DNA from: Muraenolepis orangiensis
Taxonomy: Eukaryota > Chordata > Actinopteri > Gadiformes > Muraenolepididae
Reading direction: 5' to 3'
Assembly: GCA_027704905.1 (NCBI GenBank)
Contig: CM051005.1
Location: 9,380,714-9,444,713 of the forward strand
Length of the DNA: 64,000 nt
Below are positions 20,746 through 32,496 of the stretch, piece by piece. Both the position numbers and the translations under genes were made by a program. The notes beneath the pieces are model-generated. The model saw only the letters and a program-made list of their open reading frames with translations, made no database searches and was not told the DNA's origin. Positions within the stretch are counted from its first letter, which is position 1. Every line of letters starts with the position of its first letter.

Positions 20746-21330
20746 ATATATTAGATTAGATTCAAATGTATTGTCATTGCACAGCACAAGTACAGTAAAG
20801 CCAAAATCAGCTGGCATCCAACTTGAATTTCTGTGGTGATTGGTAGAGTGCAAAAATAAATTTGAATATTTTGAATATATTTTTAAATATGTTGTGCTTT
20901 CAAGTGTTTTGGAATTTTTGGAAGGAAAAAATAAACAAAATAACGTTTTCTCTCAAATCCAAAGTCTGAACTTGGAGTGGGAACGGGAGTCGAGACACGC
21001 CAGAGGTGAGGGACGGAGTCACAACTCACTCACAAACTCTGTCACTGACGGATGGGCTGTTTGTGGTTTTAAACAAACGAGCCTAAGTACTAGGTACAAG
21101 ATACAAAATACAAGATATTTTATTGGCCATTTGTAACAAATACATAGGAATGCTTACTCCCCATTCCCTCAGTATACATCTTTAAAACAACACCATAAAA
21201 ATAAAAATAATATATACAATAAAAAGAAACAGAAAAGAGCAGCAAAGTTGACCTAACAAACAGGTGCATGCATACAGAACATGGCTGCCATTTCCTCAAT
21301 GCGCTCTCAATTCCACGCATTCAGACTCAC
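20746..21330 (-). repeat. Inverted LINE tails and AT-rich spacer, copy A
   Basis: 20750-20812 is an inverted copy of the LINE tail at 20197-20236. 21090-21180 is an inverted tail of a second LINE type (TATTTTATTGGCCATTTGTA), also seen in direct orientation at 26145-26225 and 30612-30690. The rest is non-coding. Confidence 0.6.
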
Positions 21331-21444
21331 GTGACGATGGCGTTGGGGTTCTTCTCCACGGCGTAGATCTTCAGCTTCCTGTCGGTGTGGTGTGCGGCAC
21401 TCAGGGCGGCGTTGACCAGCGGACCGCGGCCCACCATCAGCACC
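21331..21444 (-). pseudogene. prmt5: Orphan prmt5-like exon, copy A
   Basis: Read on the minus strand, a polypyrimidine/CCCACAG acceptor is followed by 114 bp coding for VLMVGRGPLVNAALSAAHH, then TDRKLKIYAVEKNPNAIV, and a perfect GTGAGT donor. This matches the exon of protein arginine methyltransferase 5 that holds SAM-binding motif I, normally VLGAGRGP. Here three residues (LGA) are missing, a 9-bp in-frame loss that removes part of the glycine loop. No other prmt5 exon is visible nearby, so it is a stranded gene fragment. Splice sites are intact, so it could be included as a cryptic exon. Confidence 0.8.
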
Positions 21445-21549
21445 CTGTGGGCGGGACCAAGTTAGTTAGGGGAGGAGCCAATCGGAAACGGATGTCATTA
21501 ACGTTCTATTCTGGTGACCATGTTAGTTGTTGTGGTCGTCGTGGCGATT

Positions 21550-22227
21550 TGTTACGACCAAACATTTTTATTATGCAATGTCATGTGTCCGCTCTGTTCT
21601 GTCCATGTTTGTCTCCCACAGGTGTTAGTCAATCATCTATTGTACCTGCCCCGTCGTCCAATCAGAGGACCATCTGTCCCCTTAATATGTGATGTCTTTT
21701 TGTTTGAGTTGAGGGTAGAGAGTAGACAGAGGGTTGCTTTGCTGTCCGGCAGTGTATTTGGGATTTGCGGGATTTGCGTTTGAGTTGACAGATTAGAGAT
21801 ATGAGATTAGAGATTTTAGATCTGACATCCGTGACTTGAGAAGTCTAGATAGGTTTAGATAGTTGTTATAGTGTTGTATACCTACTGAGGAGACAGATTA
21901 TAATTAGTTGCTTTTGTGAAAGCTCTGTATGTGGTACATTATGTATTTTCCAGGAGAGAGGTTACAGGTATGCAGCCCATGGGATACACTGCATCACACA
22001 GCGTTACCCGTTAATATAAACACTACTTTCGGAGCGGGTGCTGTCCTTTGCATTTCATTAGTCCGTTTTCAATAGGCAGTTTAGTTTGTTTTAATATTTT
22101 CTGTCCCCCCCTGTCCCCGACTACGTCTCTGCCTGTCCCTGTCTGTGTGTGATATTTATTGCAATAAATTCCACTACCTGCCTTTGGTCTGTGTGCAGCT
22201 CTTGGATCCAAACCTAAACCCGTGACA
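21550..22227 (+). mobile_element. Ty3/gypsy 5' LTR, copy A
   Basis: The segment begins TGTTACGACC and ends AACCCGTGACA, giving inverted ends TGTTACG / CGTGACA as expected for an LTR, and contains AATAAA near 22162. The gag start codon follows at 22243. No 3' LTR is seen in either copy. Boundaries are inferred from the inverted termini. Confidence 0.65.
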
Positions 22228-22242
22228 GAACAATCTGGCCAC

Positions 22243-25188
22243 GATGGACCCAGCGCACACCCCCACACCGGAGGACTGCCTCAAGAGGGCTGAGGACGCC
22301 CTCTCTCATCACAGCGGTCACCTGTCGGCGCTGGCCCAGTCGATCGTGGCACTAGAGCAGACGGTTGCTCGTCACGCGGATCCAGCAGCGTGAGGAGACC
22401 CTGACTCCGCCGCGTGCTTCAGCCGATGTTCCCACCTCCGCTCCACCCGCACCGCCCGCTTCAGCGCCGGAGCCACGGGATCAGATCCCTGGATAGGGAC
22501 TCCGGAGCGCTATGCTGGAGATGCGGAGGGCTGTAACCCCTTCATCACCAACTGTTCCATCCTGTTCGCCCTGCACCTGCACACCTTCGCCTCCGAGGCT
22601 GCGAGGGTGGCATTTACCGTCAACCACCTGACCGGTAGAGCGCGGTTGTGGGGAACAGCTGGGAGCGACAGACGCCGGCTTGTGCGTCTTTCCGGGAGTT
22701 TTCCGTGGAGCTACGGAGGGTCTTCAGAGCCGTTCCGCTGGGCCCTGAGTCCTCAAAGGGACTTTCCAAATTGTGTCAGGGTACCCGCTCGGTCATAGAC
22801 TCCCGAACCCGGGCTCGTCTGAGCGACTGGAACGTGGCCGCGCAGTGTGACGTGTTTCTCGCGGGTCTGGCCGACTACGTCAAGGACGAGTTGGTTCCGT
22901 TTGATCTACCCGCGTCGCTCGACGGACTCATTGAGTTAGCGTCACTGGTGGATCAACACGTGCTGGAGAAGTGCGAGTTCCATTCCTCCTCCGTCTCGTT
23001 CCTGGGGTATATTGTGGGACAAGGGGCCGTGCAGATGGACCCATCCAAGGTTTCCGCGGTTACATCCTGGCCTGCTCCTGAGTCCCGCAAGCAGCTGCAA
23101 CGCTTCCTCGAGTACGCAAACTTTTATCAGAGGTTCATCCACGGCTACAGCACAGTAGCTGCTCCACACTCGGCTCTCACCTCCACCAAGGTCTCGTTCC
23201 AGTGATCTTCCTCGGTGGAGAAGGCCTTCCAAGGACTCAAGGCTCGATTTACCTCCGCTCCCATCCTCCTTGTCCCGGATCCTGAGAGACAGTTTGTGGT
23301 GGAGGTGGACGCCTCCGACATAGGGGTAGGGGCCATCCTGTCTCAGCGGTCTGCCGACGACCAGAAGCTCCACCGTTTTTGTCTCGGCGACTAACACTGG
23401 CGGAGAGAAATTACGACATTGGGAATTGCTCTTAGCGGTGAAGTTGTCCTTGGAAGAATGGCGCCACTGGCTTGAAGGGACCAAGTTGCCCTTCCTGGTT
23501 TGGGCTGACCACAAGAACCTGGAGTACATCCAGTCCGCCAGGAGGCTGAACTCCCGACAGGCCAGGTGGTCCCTTTTTTTTTACAAGGTTCAACTTCTCC
23601 CTCGCCTACCGTGCCGGGTCCCGTAACGTCACGGCTGACGCTCTGTCACGTCAGTTTGTGGAGGGGGGGGAGCTCGCCGAGGGCCCTGACACCGTCATAC
23701 CTGCTCCGCGGTTGATGGCCCCTCTTGTCTGGGAGATAGAGGAGAAGGTCAAGGCCGCCCTGGTGGGCCAGCCCGGTCCGAGCACCTGCCCCCCTAATCG
23801 TCTGTTTGTTCCCCAGCCGTTGAGGTCTGATGTCCTCATTTGGGCCCACAACTCCCGGCTCTCCTGTCACCCCGGGATTCAACACACCAAGGGGGTCCTG
23901 CAGCAGAGGTTCTGGTGGACCCCCATGGAGCAGGACACTTGGGAGTTTGTCAACGCCTGTCCGGTTTGCAACCAGCAGAAGCCCTCTCATCAGGCTCCTG
24001 CAGGTCTCCTGCAGCCGTTGCCTGTGCCCCATCGTCCCTGGTCCCATATATCCCTGGACTTTGTTACTGGTCTGCCACTGTCCAACGGACACACCGCCAT
24101 CCTGACGGTGGTGGATTGGTTCAGCAAGATGGCTCACTTCATACCCCTGCCCAAGCTCCCCTCGGCCAAGGAGACAGCGGAGCTGGTCCTGTATCATGTC
24201 TTCCGGCTACATGGTCTCGCCACCGACATGGTCTCCGACCGGGGGCCCCAGTTCACGTCAGGGTTTTGGAGGGAGTTCTGCTCGCTGATCGGGGCCACAG
24301 TCAGCCGGGTTCCACCCCCATTCCAATGGGCAGACGGAGCGAAAGAACCAGGAGATGGAGACGGCGCTGCGGTGCACTGTGGCCAAGCACCCCTCCTCCT
24401 GGTCAAGACAACTCCTGTGGGTGGAGTATGCCCACAACACGCTGGTCAGCTCGGCCACCGGACTATCCCCTTTCCAGTGTGCCTACGGGTTCCAGCCTCC
24501 TCTGTTCCCGGACCTGGAGAAGGAGGTCTCCTGCCCATCTGTCCAGGCCTTCATCCGTCGCTGCCGTCGGACCTGGACCCAAGCCAGAGCTGCGCTCCTC
24601 CGTTCGGCCAACCGGTACGCCTCAACTGCCAACCGCTGTCGTTCCAAGGGCCCCTCCTACTGGGTGGGCCAGAAGGTATGGCTGTCCACTCGGGACATAC
24701 CATTGCGGGTGGAGTCCAACAAGTTGGCGCCTAGGTTTATTGGGCCTTTCGAGGTCCTGAAGGTCGTCAACCCGGTGGCGGTTAGGCTTAAGCTGCCCCG
24801 GTCCATGCGGATTCACCCGACTTTCCATGTGTCCAGGGTCAAGCCAGCTAGGGTGTGTCCGCTGGTCCCGGCTGCTCCACCTCCACCGCCACCCAGAGTC
24901 ATCAATGGCGGCCCGGCTTACTCCGTCCACCGCCTACTGGGTTCCCAGTGTCGGGGGAGGGGTTTCCAGTCCCTGGTCGATTGGAGGGGGTACGGCCCGG
25001 AGGAGAAATCGTTTGTTCCGGCCCGGCACATTTTCGACAAGGACCTCATCAGACAGTTCCATCTACGCCACCCCGACCATCATCCACCGTCATCCAGGTC
25101 CACCACTTCGGCAGCCGGCGCCACCACGGAGATTCCTTTCCTGGGGGTGTCAGACTCCTCCGTGGAGGGTCAGCGAGTACTGATATGA
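22243..25188 (+). pseudogene. Chromodomain Ty3/gypsy gag-pol, copy A (deleted and frameshifted)
   Basis: Gag starts at 22243 (MDPAHTPTPEDCLKRAEDAL) but stops after about 49 codons and continues in other frames. Near 22966 gag is joined directly to the RT connection region, so protease and most of the reverse transcriptase are missing. RNase H follows in several frames (VVEVDASDIGVGAILSQ). Integrase begins near 23830 with CHPGIQHTKGVL and continues with LDFVTGLPLSNGH and SDRGPQFTSGFW. A frameshift near 24330 leads to the integrase tail and a chromodomain (VDWRGYGPEEKSFVPA) ending at 25188. Many breaks make it inactive. Copy B retains only the part up to RNase H. Confidence 0.85.
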
Positions 25189-25189
25189 T

Positions 25190-26560
25190 GGCATCCCCGG
25201 TCGCGTGCTCAGGAACTGCGCTGAGCAGCTGACCGAGGTCCTAACTGACATTTTCAACACTCACTAGCTCAGGCAGTTGTCCCAGCATGCTTTAAAACCA
25301 CCTCCATTGTGCCAGTGCCAAAACACTCCTCTGCAGCGAGCCTCAACGACTTCCGCCCTGTTGCACTCACCACCATCATCATGAACTGCTTTGAGAGGCT
25401 AGTCCTGGCTCACCTCAAATCTGGCCTCTTGCCCTCACTGGATAAACACAAATTTGCCTACAATGAGAACAAGAGCATGGAGGATGCCATCTCCTCAGTC
25501 CACTCTGCTCTGTCCCACACTGATGAGAGCAACACCCACGAGAGAATGCTGTTCATTGGCTTCAGCTCAGCATTCAATAACATCATCCCTTCCAAACTCA
25601 TATTCAAACTTGGTGACCTCATGAAAACCAAGAATCTTGACATTAACCCCTTTGTCTGTAACTAGTTATTGGACTTCCTTACTAACAGACCCCAGTCTGT
25701 CAGGTTAAACAATCTCACATCCTCCATCCTCACCCTGAGAGAAAAGATGGAAGAGGGAAGGGAAGATCATCGGGTGTGCACTTCCATGCATTGAGGAGAT
25801 CTGTAGATGTCGGAAGAAGGTCATCTCCATTACAAAGGGCTGCAACCACCCTAGGCACCATCTCTTCTCCCCCTACCGTCCGGTCGCCGGTTCTGCTGCA
25901 TCCGTACAAGGAGTGCTGCAACTATCATAACATTGTCGTTAACATTACACTATCATACTTTGCTGGACTTTCTGGACTCATTACAGTTACTGCACTGTAC
26001 TGCACTGTATTCATGATGCTGCTGCTGTACTACTGCCCCACTTTAATTGCGTTGCACAATTCAAAACATCCGTCACTATATTGTTCTTTTTATGTTAATT
26101 TTTATTGTATATAGTATTTTTATAGTATTGTTTTAAAAATCCCTACTGCGGGAGGGAATGGGGAATAAGCGTTCCATTGTACTTGTTGCAAATGGCCAAT
26201 AAAACATATTGTATCTTGTATCTTGCAGCATCCTCACCAACTGCATCACAGTGTGGTACGACAACTGCACTCTCAGACCAGAAAGCAGTGCAGAGGGTGG
26301 TAAAAACGTACTCCTCCCTGCAATAAAGAATACCACCACAAACAGTGTCTGAGGAAGGCAGGAAAGATTGCCAACGACACCTCTCACCCCAACCATGGAC
26401 TGTTTGCTCTCCATCCTTCCAGGAGGCGCTACAGGAACCATTTGTTCCAAGTCAAGTAGGCTCAGGAACAGCTTCTTCCCCTCAGCTGTCATCTTTCTGA
26501 ACTCTGTACCACGATGACAGCCCTCCCCCCGATCCCCCGCCGCCAACCGCTGTATATATA
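25190..26560 (+). mobile_element. Chimeric LINE debris (two families)
   Basis: The gypsy tail runs abruptly into an APE-type LINE: RT starting near 25200, ASLNDFRPVALTTI, FSSAFNNIIPSKL, with a stop at 25663. From about 25748 to 26225 a second LINE 3' end intervenes, ending in AATAAAACATATTGTATCTT repeats. The first type resumes at 26226 (a SILTNCITVWYDN-like segment) and ends near 26520 with the NSFFPSAV-type C-terminus. All frames are interrupted. Confidence 0.7.
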
Positions 26561-27174
<614 letters not shown>

Positions 27175-27225
27175 GCCAACAGGCGACAATAGGAACGCAA
27201 CCACCCAGAGTTTCTTGTATTGAAC

Positions 27226-27285
27226 TTAGTATCCGGACCTCTGCAAAAGATTATTTTCCACCCGAGTATAAATGATACTACACTA
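27226..27285 (-). promoter_or_regulatory. Inverted fragment of IRG 5' region
   Basis: The inverse complement of about 4563-4618, including the CTCGGGTGGA and GCAGAGGTCCGGAT motifs that follow the IRG promoter. It is only about 60 bp and lacks the GAS core, so it is a relic. Confidence 0.55.
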
Positions 27286-28252
27286 TGGTTTTGCATAAGG
27301 TTTATCTTGGACGGCGAGGGTCGGGCATTCAACTTTAAGAGCATCCACCAGCAGTAACGGAGACGGTAGACAAGTTGTTGAGTTGAAATGTTTACTTCCC
27401 AACACAAACAGTAATACAGCGGCAGTAGTGAAGCTTGCAACAGCAACAGTAACGACAGGCCAACGTATCAGAACACACAGGGTCAAGAGGACCAGCGGCG
27501 GGAGAGCCGTGTCATCGGTAGAAGGCAACACATAGAATCAGAAAGGGAGAAGTTCAGGGATTAAACCAAAAACACATAAGTAAAATATATAAGGGAGAGA
27601 ATATAAGAGGAGAGATTAGAAGAATTTGCCAGGCCCTGTTAACTTAAAGTGCAGCCCCAAAACTAAAAAGGGGTCAGCAAAAGTGCAGGGAGAACGCAGA
27701 CGTAGATAAGGCACAGAACAGGAAGGAATTAGCCAGCCCAATTATTGTTGTGTGTATTACTATACCACACATCAAGCAGAGCACAGCAGAACCACACTAT
27801 AGATCAGATACTATCGCCAGTTAATAGAAGGTGGGAAAGATTTAATGGAGACGGACCAGAATTCAACCTTTCCTGCCCAGTGCATAAAATAGATATCTGT
27901 AATTCCAGAACCGCACTACGTAATCAAACAGTGGTCAGATCACAGAATTCCAATACACTACCCCCAACCAAGGGCCAGAGGAGGTTAGAGACAAAGAGAG
28001 GAAGTGGAGGGAAAACCCAAAGCAGGCAGCCAGGCCCGTCAACCATAAAATAGGTTAGCAGCCCCCAGAAAGGAAGGTCAGCGAAAGGGCAGAGAGAAAA
28101 CCACAGACTTGGACAACCCACAGTACAGGGACTCATGAGGAGCAATGTAAACATGGAGGAGATCACAGGCAGAGCCATAAACAAATGGAAGAGCGCACAC
28201 AGCCCAAAGAGCAGAAAGGGGAAAGAGACAGACTCATAAAACACTTAGGGAG
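27286..28252. other. Purine-rich region upstream of the zinc-knuckle frame
   Basis: A-rich, G-rich sequence without long open frames from an ATG. It may be the 5' leader or a decayed LTR/gag region of the retroelement whose zinc knuckle follows. No LTR pair was found. Confidence 0.35.
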
Positions 28253-28780
28253 ATGGCAGAAAGACAAACCCTGGACTGCCCTCATCCAGCATCCCCACCA
28301 GCGGCCCTACCAGCAGTCTCACAAGTGGCCAACATGTGGCCTAACCCCCACCAGCTGTGGCTCCACAACCAACAGCCAACATGTTCCCATATCTTCTACA
28401 ACCACTGCAGCAAGCCACCGGTGAAGCAGACCAATGTCAAGAGAATAGGTACGAGAGACATGGTCCGTGAGCCAGGCGAGTGGAGAGGTGGCCAGCAACA
28501 GAACCAAAGCAAAGACAAGAATTTTACTCTGAAAGGCGGTTACACTGGCTCCGGCACAAACGGCAGCTTCAGGTGTTTTAACTGCAGCAAAGAAGGACAC
28601 TTTGCAAGAGAGTGCCCGGAGAGTGTCAACCGGAGGCGAGGCCGAAACCAGACGAAACCAGCAACAAGGAGTCCAGCTGACTGGCGGGGGGGGAGCAGGA
28701 AGGCGACGGGTCCACCACAGCTGAGGTCAACAAACAGGGAAGTGACACACGTAGACATGCAGCAACATACACAGACATGA
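28253..28780 (+). CDS. Retroelement gag-like fragment with CCHC zinc knuckle
   Basis: ATG at 28253, 175 codons, stop at 28778-28780. Near residues 108-121 the sequence CFNCSKEGHFAREC fits the C-x2-C-x4-H-x4-C nucleocapsid knuckle that binds packaged RNA in retroviral and LTR-retrotransposon Gag. It is followed by an Arg-rich tail (RRRGRNQTK). There is no capsid homology that I can see and no pol downstream, so this is a truncated gag of an endogenous retrovirus or gypsy-type element. Which one cannot be told. Confidence 0.55.
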   Translation: MAERQTLDCPHPASPPAALPAVSQVANMWPNPHQLWLHNQQPTCSHIFYNHCSKPPVKQTNVKRIGTRDMVREPGEWRGGQQQNQSKDKNFTLKGGYTGSGTNGSFRCFNCSKEGHFARECPESVNRRRGRNQTKPATRSPADWRGGSRKATGPPQLRSTNREVTHVDMQQHTQT

Positions 28781-29520
28781 GGGAAGCCATTGACATTAGA
28801 AGCACAACACGCACCACAACCAGGCACATACATACTCTATATCTAGAAAATATTGATCCAAAAGATGTATTTTCTATAATTGATTTATATTACAATTTAC
28901 AGTGGTATTTAATTTATATAATAACCTGACCCTAACCCTGACTCAAACCACTAATCCTAACCCTGACTCAAACCACTAACCCTAACCCTTCCAAGAGCAA
29001 TGTTGATATCAATCATATTAAGGAGGTTAATATGTTAATGTTAAAAGATATGTAGGTACTGGTGAGAATGCTAATTATGTACATGGTCTCATTTGAATGT
29101 TATAGTACTAGTATAATACATTCGTAGTGCACATGAGCTGAAATACAACTGGAGAGAAAGACATATCAGCTATTCAAAATGATAATTTTCGTTTTGAACA
29201 AAAGTCAACAAAGACGCTTTACAAAAAAAGAGAGATGGTGTCAAACAAACATGTATAGCCACTATCAACAAAGTGATTTGACCTACAATTGTTAAAGATA
29301 AACAAAAAGGTGTTTTAAAAAAAAACTACGTATAACCCTAAATTAGCTATTCAAGTATGACAACACCAATTTAAATGTTAAGTAAACCTGTGTCCGTTTT
29401 AAATGGAGTAAACAAAAGTGAGACACTCTATGGTCTATGATACAGCAACGTGAGGTTTTCTAATACACAACAAGTGTTTGGCTTTGGTCTTATTCACCGA
29501 CTATATTTATGAGTTCCATC
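28781..29520. other. AT-rich spacer with short CCCTAA-like runs
   Basis: At 28926-28992, CCTAACCC/CCTGACTC motifs alternate and resemble degenerate telomeric repeat. It is too short and imperfect to call an interstitial telomere. No gene seen. Confidence 0.5.
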
Positions 29521-30690
29521 CCGCATCTTCAAGACCTGCCCTGACCAGCTGACTCCAGTGTTCACCGAGATCTACAATGCATCACTGCAACAGTCTGTCG
29601 TCCCAGCGTGCTTCAAAGCGACAACCATTGTTCCGTTACCCAAAAAGACCAAGGTAACATGCCTCAATGATTATCGTCCAGTGGCTTTAACACCCATCTC
29701 CGTGCCTGGAGAAACTTGTAATATCGCATATAAACTTGTCCATCCCTGAGTCCCTAGACCCACTCCAGTTTGCATACAGACCAAACAGGTCTGTAGACGA
29801 CACCATTTCCCTGGCACTACACACGGCCCTGCAGCACATTTACATTTACATTTTTTTATCCAAAGCGACTTACAAGGTGTACATTAGTTGAAGCAGACAA
29901 TAGCATAACACTAGGGTACGCAAACATATAAATACAGCAGTTCACAAGTATTCATATTGACAAGATGAATAACACAATTTCGTACTGCTAGGTCACCTGC
30001 TTAAGTAGCTGTGATAAGAGCGTGTTAACAACATTAAGGACATACACTTGCTAACATATACAACATGCTAAGAGCTATTAATGCACCTAGACAGGAGGGA
30101 CACCTACGTCAGACTGCTGTTCATTGACTAAAGCTCGGCGTTCAATACCATCGTTCCCTCCAAGTTGGTCCTGAAACTGAGGTACCAAGGTCTGGGCGCC
30201 TAGCTGAGGTGGTCCAGCTGGGATGGTGCAAGGACAGCCTCGCACTGAATGTCAGCAAGACCAAGGAGCTCATCGTGGACTTCAGGAGCCACCGGGGCAC
30301 CCACTCCACCATCAGCCTGGACGGGACACCGGTGGAAGTCGTCAGCTGCTTCCGTTTCCTGGGACTATAGATTTCCGATGACCTGGCGTGGACACGCAAC
30401 ACGGAGGTCATGCTGTAGAAGGCACACCAGCGCCTCTATGCTCTGCGGTGCCTCAGAAAAAGCGGTATATGTCAGAGTTGGCTAGTGAACTTCCGTGGCA
30501 CCGTAGCATCCTGACGGGTGGCGTCACTGTGTGGTACGGCAACACCACTGCACGGGACTAGAAATGTCCCGTGCAGTGGTGTCAAAAACACCCATGGTAT
30601 TTTTGAGATTTATACTGCGGGAGGGAATGGGGAATAAGCATTCCTATGTACTTGTTACAATTGGCCAATAAAAATCTTGTATCTTGTATG
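29521..30690 (+). mobile_element. APE-type LINE fragment with internal deletions
   Basis: RT pieces read CPDQLTPVFTEIYNASLQQS, CLNDYRPVALTPI, then (after a frame change) LQFAYRPNRSVDD. The frame is interrupted at 29833-30084 by a nested element, resumes with LDRRDTYVRLLFID and a stop, loses the catalytic FADD region by deletion near 30205, and resumes near 30215 with TKELIVDFRSHRGT. It ends in a second-family tail (GGCCAATAAAAATCTTGTAT). Inactive. Confidence 0.7.
29833..30084 (-). mobile_element. Nested L2-like 3' fragment
   Basis: About 250 bp matching the L2-like 3' UTR at 16796-17060 interrupts the LINE between the codons for QH and LDRR. GCAC occurs at both junctions, suggesting a 4-bp target-site duplication. 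On the plus strand it begins with ATTTACA repeats, so the element is inverted. Confidence 0.7.
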
Positions 30691-31165
30691 AGGAGAGGGT
30701 TTTATTACACCCAGGTTTAGTTGAAATCTGGATAAGCTCAGACGTGTGAGGCAAGTGAGTGTCTGAGACTGACAGTCTGTGAGTTGGAGAGTGTGTTTGA
30801 TTGATGTGAGTGGGTTTATTGCCTCAGCAGCTTTGCTATTCGGGGGAACAATGTATCATGGTGTTTTTGTGAATGTGTGAAAGAATGAGATGAGTGTAAT
30901 AGATACTGAGTGAAAGAGGAATAGAGTACTGAGTGAAAGAGGAATAAGGTACTGAGAAAGAGGAAGGGGTACAGTGAGAATGGGGTGAGTTCAAGTTCAA
31001 GAAGCACTGCACGGGAGGTCCGTTTTCTGGGAGCATTCTAGAGCATGTTCATGTAGGTTTGCTCATTGATGTGTGAATGCAATAAAGCAAATAATAATTA
31101 AATAACTTTTAGAACTTTTCAGAATGACCAAGTTAAAAGTAATGACATAATTAAGGTTGAGTTTT
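30691..31165. other. Spacer, no gene seen
   Basis: GA-rich sequence with a repeated (ACTGAGTGAAAGAGGAATA) motif near 30905-30945. No coding signal. Confidence 0.4.
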
Positions 31166-31362
31166 GCTATTTTAAGATTCACAATAAGGCCACTCCTCAG
31201 GAGGAGGACTGGCAAACGGGGGTGGTGGTACCCCTGTTCAAAAAGGGGGACCAGAGGGTGTGTGCCAATTACAGAGGTATCACATTACTCAGCCTCCCTG
31301 GGAAAGTCTACTCCAAGGTGCTGGAAAGGAGGGTTCGGCCGATAGTCGAACCTCAGTTTGAA
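31166..31362 (+). mobile_element. LINE reverse transcriptase fragment fused to IRG3
   Basis: The plus-strand frame reads DWQTGVVVPLFKKGDQR, NYRGITLLSLPGKVYSKVL and RRVRPIVEPQFEEEQ, the N-terminal RT region of a common fish LINE. It ends exactly where IRG3 exon 1 sequence starts, replacing the IRG start codon, P-loop and upstream region. Confidence 0.7.
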
Positions 31363-31857
31363 GAGGAACAATACGGCCCCTACTGATGTTGTGGAAACCA
31401 CGATACCTGAGGCATACCCACATCCAAAATACACAAATCTTACAGTATGTGATCTCCCGGGAATCAGAACCACCAAATTCCCAGCTCATCAGTACCTGAA
31501 ACATGTAGAGTTTGAAAAGTTTTCATCCAAAAAAAATATATATTTCATCATCATATCATTGATAAAAAGTCGCTGGAGAAACTTTTTAAAGTAATCCTTT
31601 AGATGATCTAAAGGCAGTCTTGAAATATATGTGTTCTGGAAAGGATAACAAAATAACTTGTTGGATTTATGCTGCGTAATATGTCACAAAATGTGATGTG
31701 TTGCAGCAAAAGAATGTTCCAGATGGATTCCTTTAGTTGGACTCCTAATAGAGGCTGGTCTTTCTTATGGTTTCATTTACAGGTTTGTGAGTCATGTTCT
31801 TGACAGCCTTGCTGTTGATGCAGAACATTTTCTGATAAAAGCATTTGACATTCAGTA
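31363..31857 (+). pseudogene. Immunity-related GTPase IRG3 (LINE-fused, internally deleted)
   Basis: It begins at the segment just after the P-loop (TDVVETT) and keeps a diverged G3 (DLPGIR). Exon 1 is then joined near 31560 directly to exon 2 at the DKKSLEKL-equivalent region, so the G4 region, the intron and the start of exon 2 are gone. Later frames are broken, though the C-terminal segment (FVSHVLDSLAVDAEHFLIKAF-like) is recognisable up to TAA at 31855-31857. Lack of the P-loop and G4 rules out GTPase activity. Confidence 0.85.
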
Positions 31858-32496
31858 ATGTGGTAGCCTCCAGCGGTGAGGAACAATGAACACTTAAATG
31901 AAACAATGGGTAAAAAGTGTAAAAAGTGATTCAGTAGTTAGTGATACACAGTGTTTGATGATTGGTTTGTTTTTAATTACTGGTGAAACATGACATTGGG
32001 TTAAATGTTGTGTTTTTAATGGGCATGCCATGTCCAGGCCTGTTATCCACAGCAGGGATAATGGGGCTATGAGAGGTGCCTGAACCCAAAGGCCACTTAA
32101 TAGAATGTAATATTATTAAATATAGATTTTACAGGACATAACCTGACCTGACAGTCACTCTCATCAGTCAGAGAGTGGGGGAGAGACTTCATTAGTTATT
32201 TTTATATTTTATGTTTCCAGATTGCAGCTTTACAACAGCTACCTTGATGGATAACATGTTAACATTACTGCAACAAATTACATCTTATTTGTTTCTCTTT
32301 CATCTCATTAATATCATAATACGCTGAAATTACGTGTTGTATATGTTGTGAAATGAACACGTTTAATTATAATTCCTTCTGCCTTGAAAAAAAATTTTAT
32401 TACGTGAAATAATAATATTTTTGTTATTTAAAAACAGACAGAAGATTATTAGCCTGTGAATGTTTGGGGGTTAAATAATAAATATATTTGTATCCT
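31858..32496 (+). other. IRG3 3' flank
   Basis: Same IRG 3' flank as behind IRG1 and IRG2, but without the RLE LINE (empty site near 32280-32290). No gene. Confidence 0.65.

Larger units (their letters stand above)
1..23533 (+). repeat. Segmental tandem duplication, copy A
   Basis: This block matches 33872-57378 almost base for base in the same orientation. The offset starts at 33871, drifts through small indels and ends at 33845. Most differences are single-base homopolymer changes. Larger ones are a divergent patch at about 13530-15417 and a 48-bp segment near 22926-22973 missing from copy B. The right edge is sharp: identity stops after base 23533 inside the gypsy RNase H region. The left edge is cut by the window, so the real unit may be longer. 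It could be a recent duplication or two haplotypes placed in tandem by the assembler. Confidence 0.95.

Noticed and set aside
23840..24760. Pro/Arg-rich 306-codon frame in the gypsy integrase
   Set aside because: Off-frame shadow; integrase motifs are in the neighbouring frame.
28920..28998. Interstitial telomere
   Set aside because: Only a few imperfect CCCTAA units mixed with CCTGACTC; too short.
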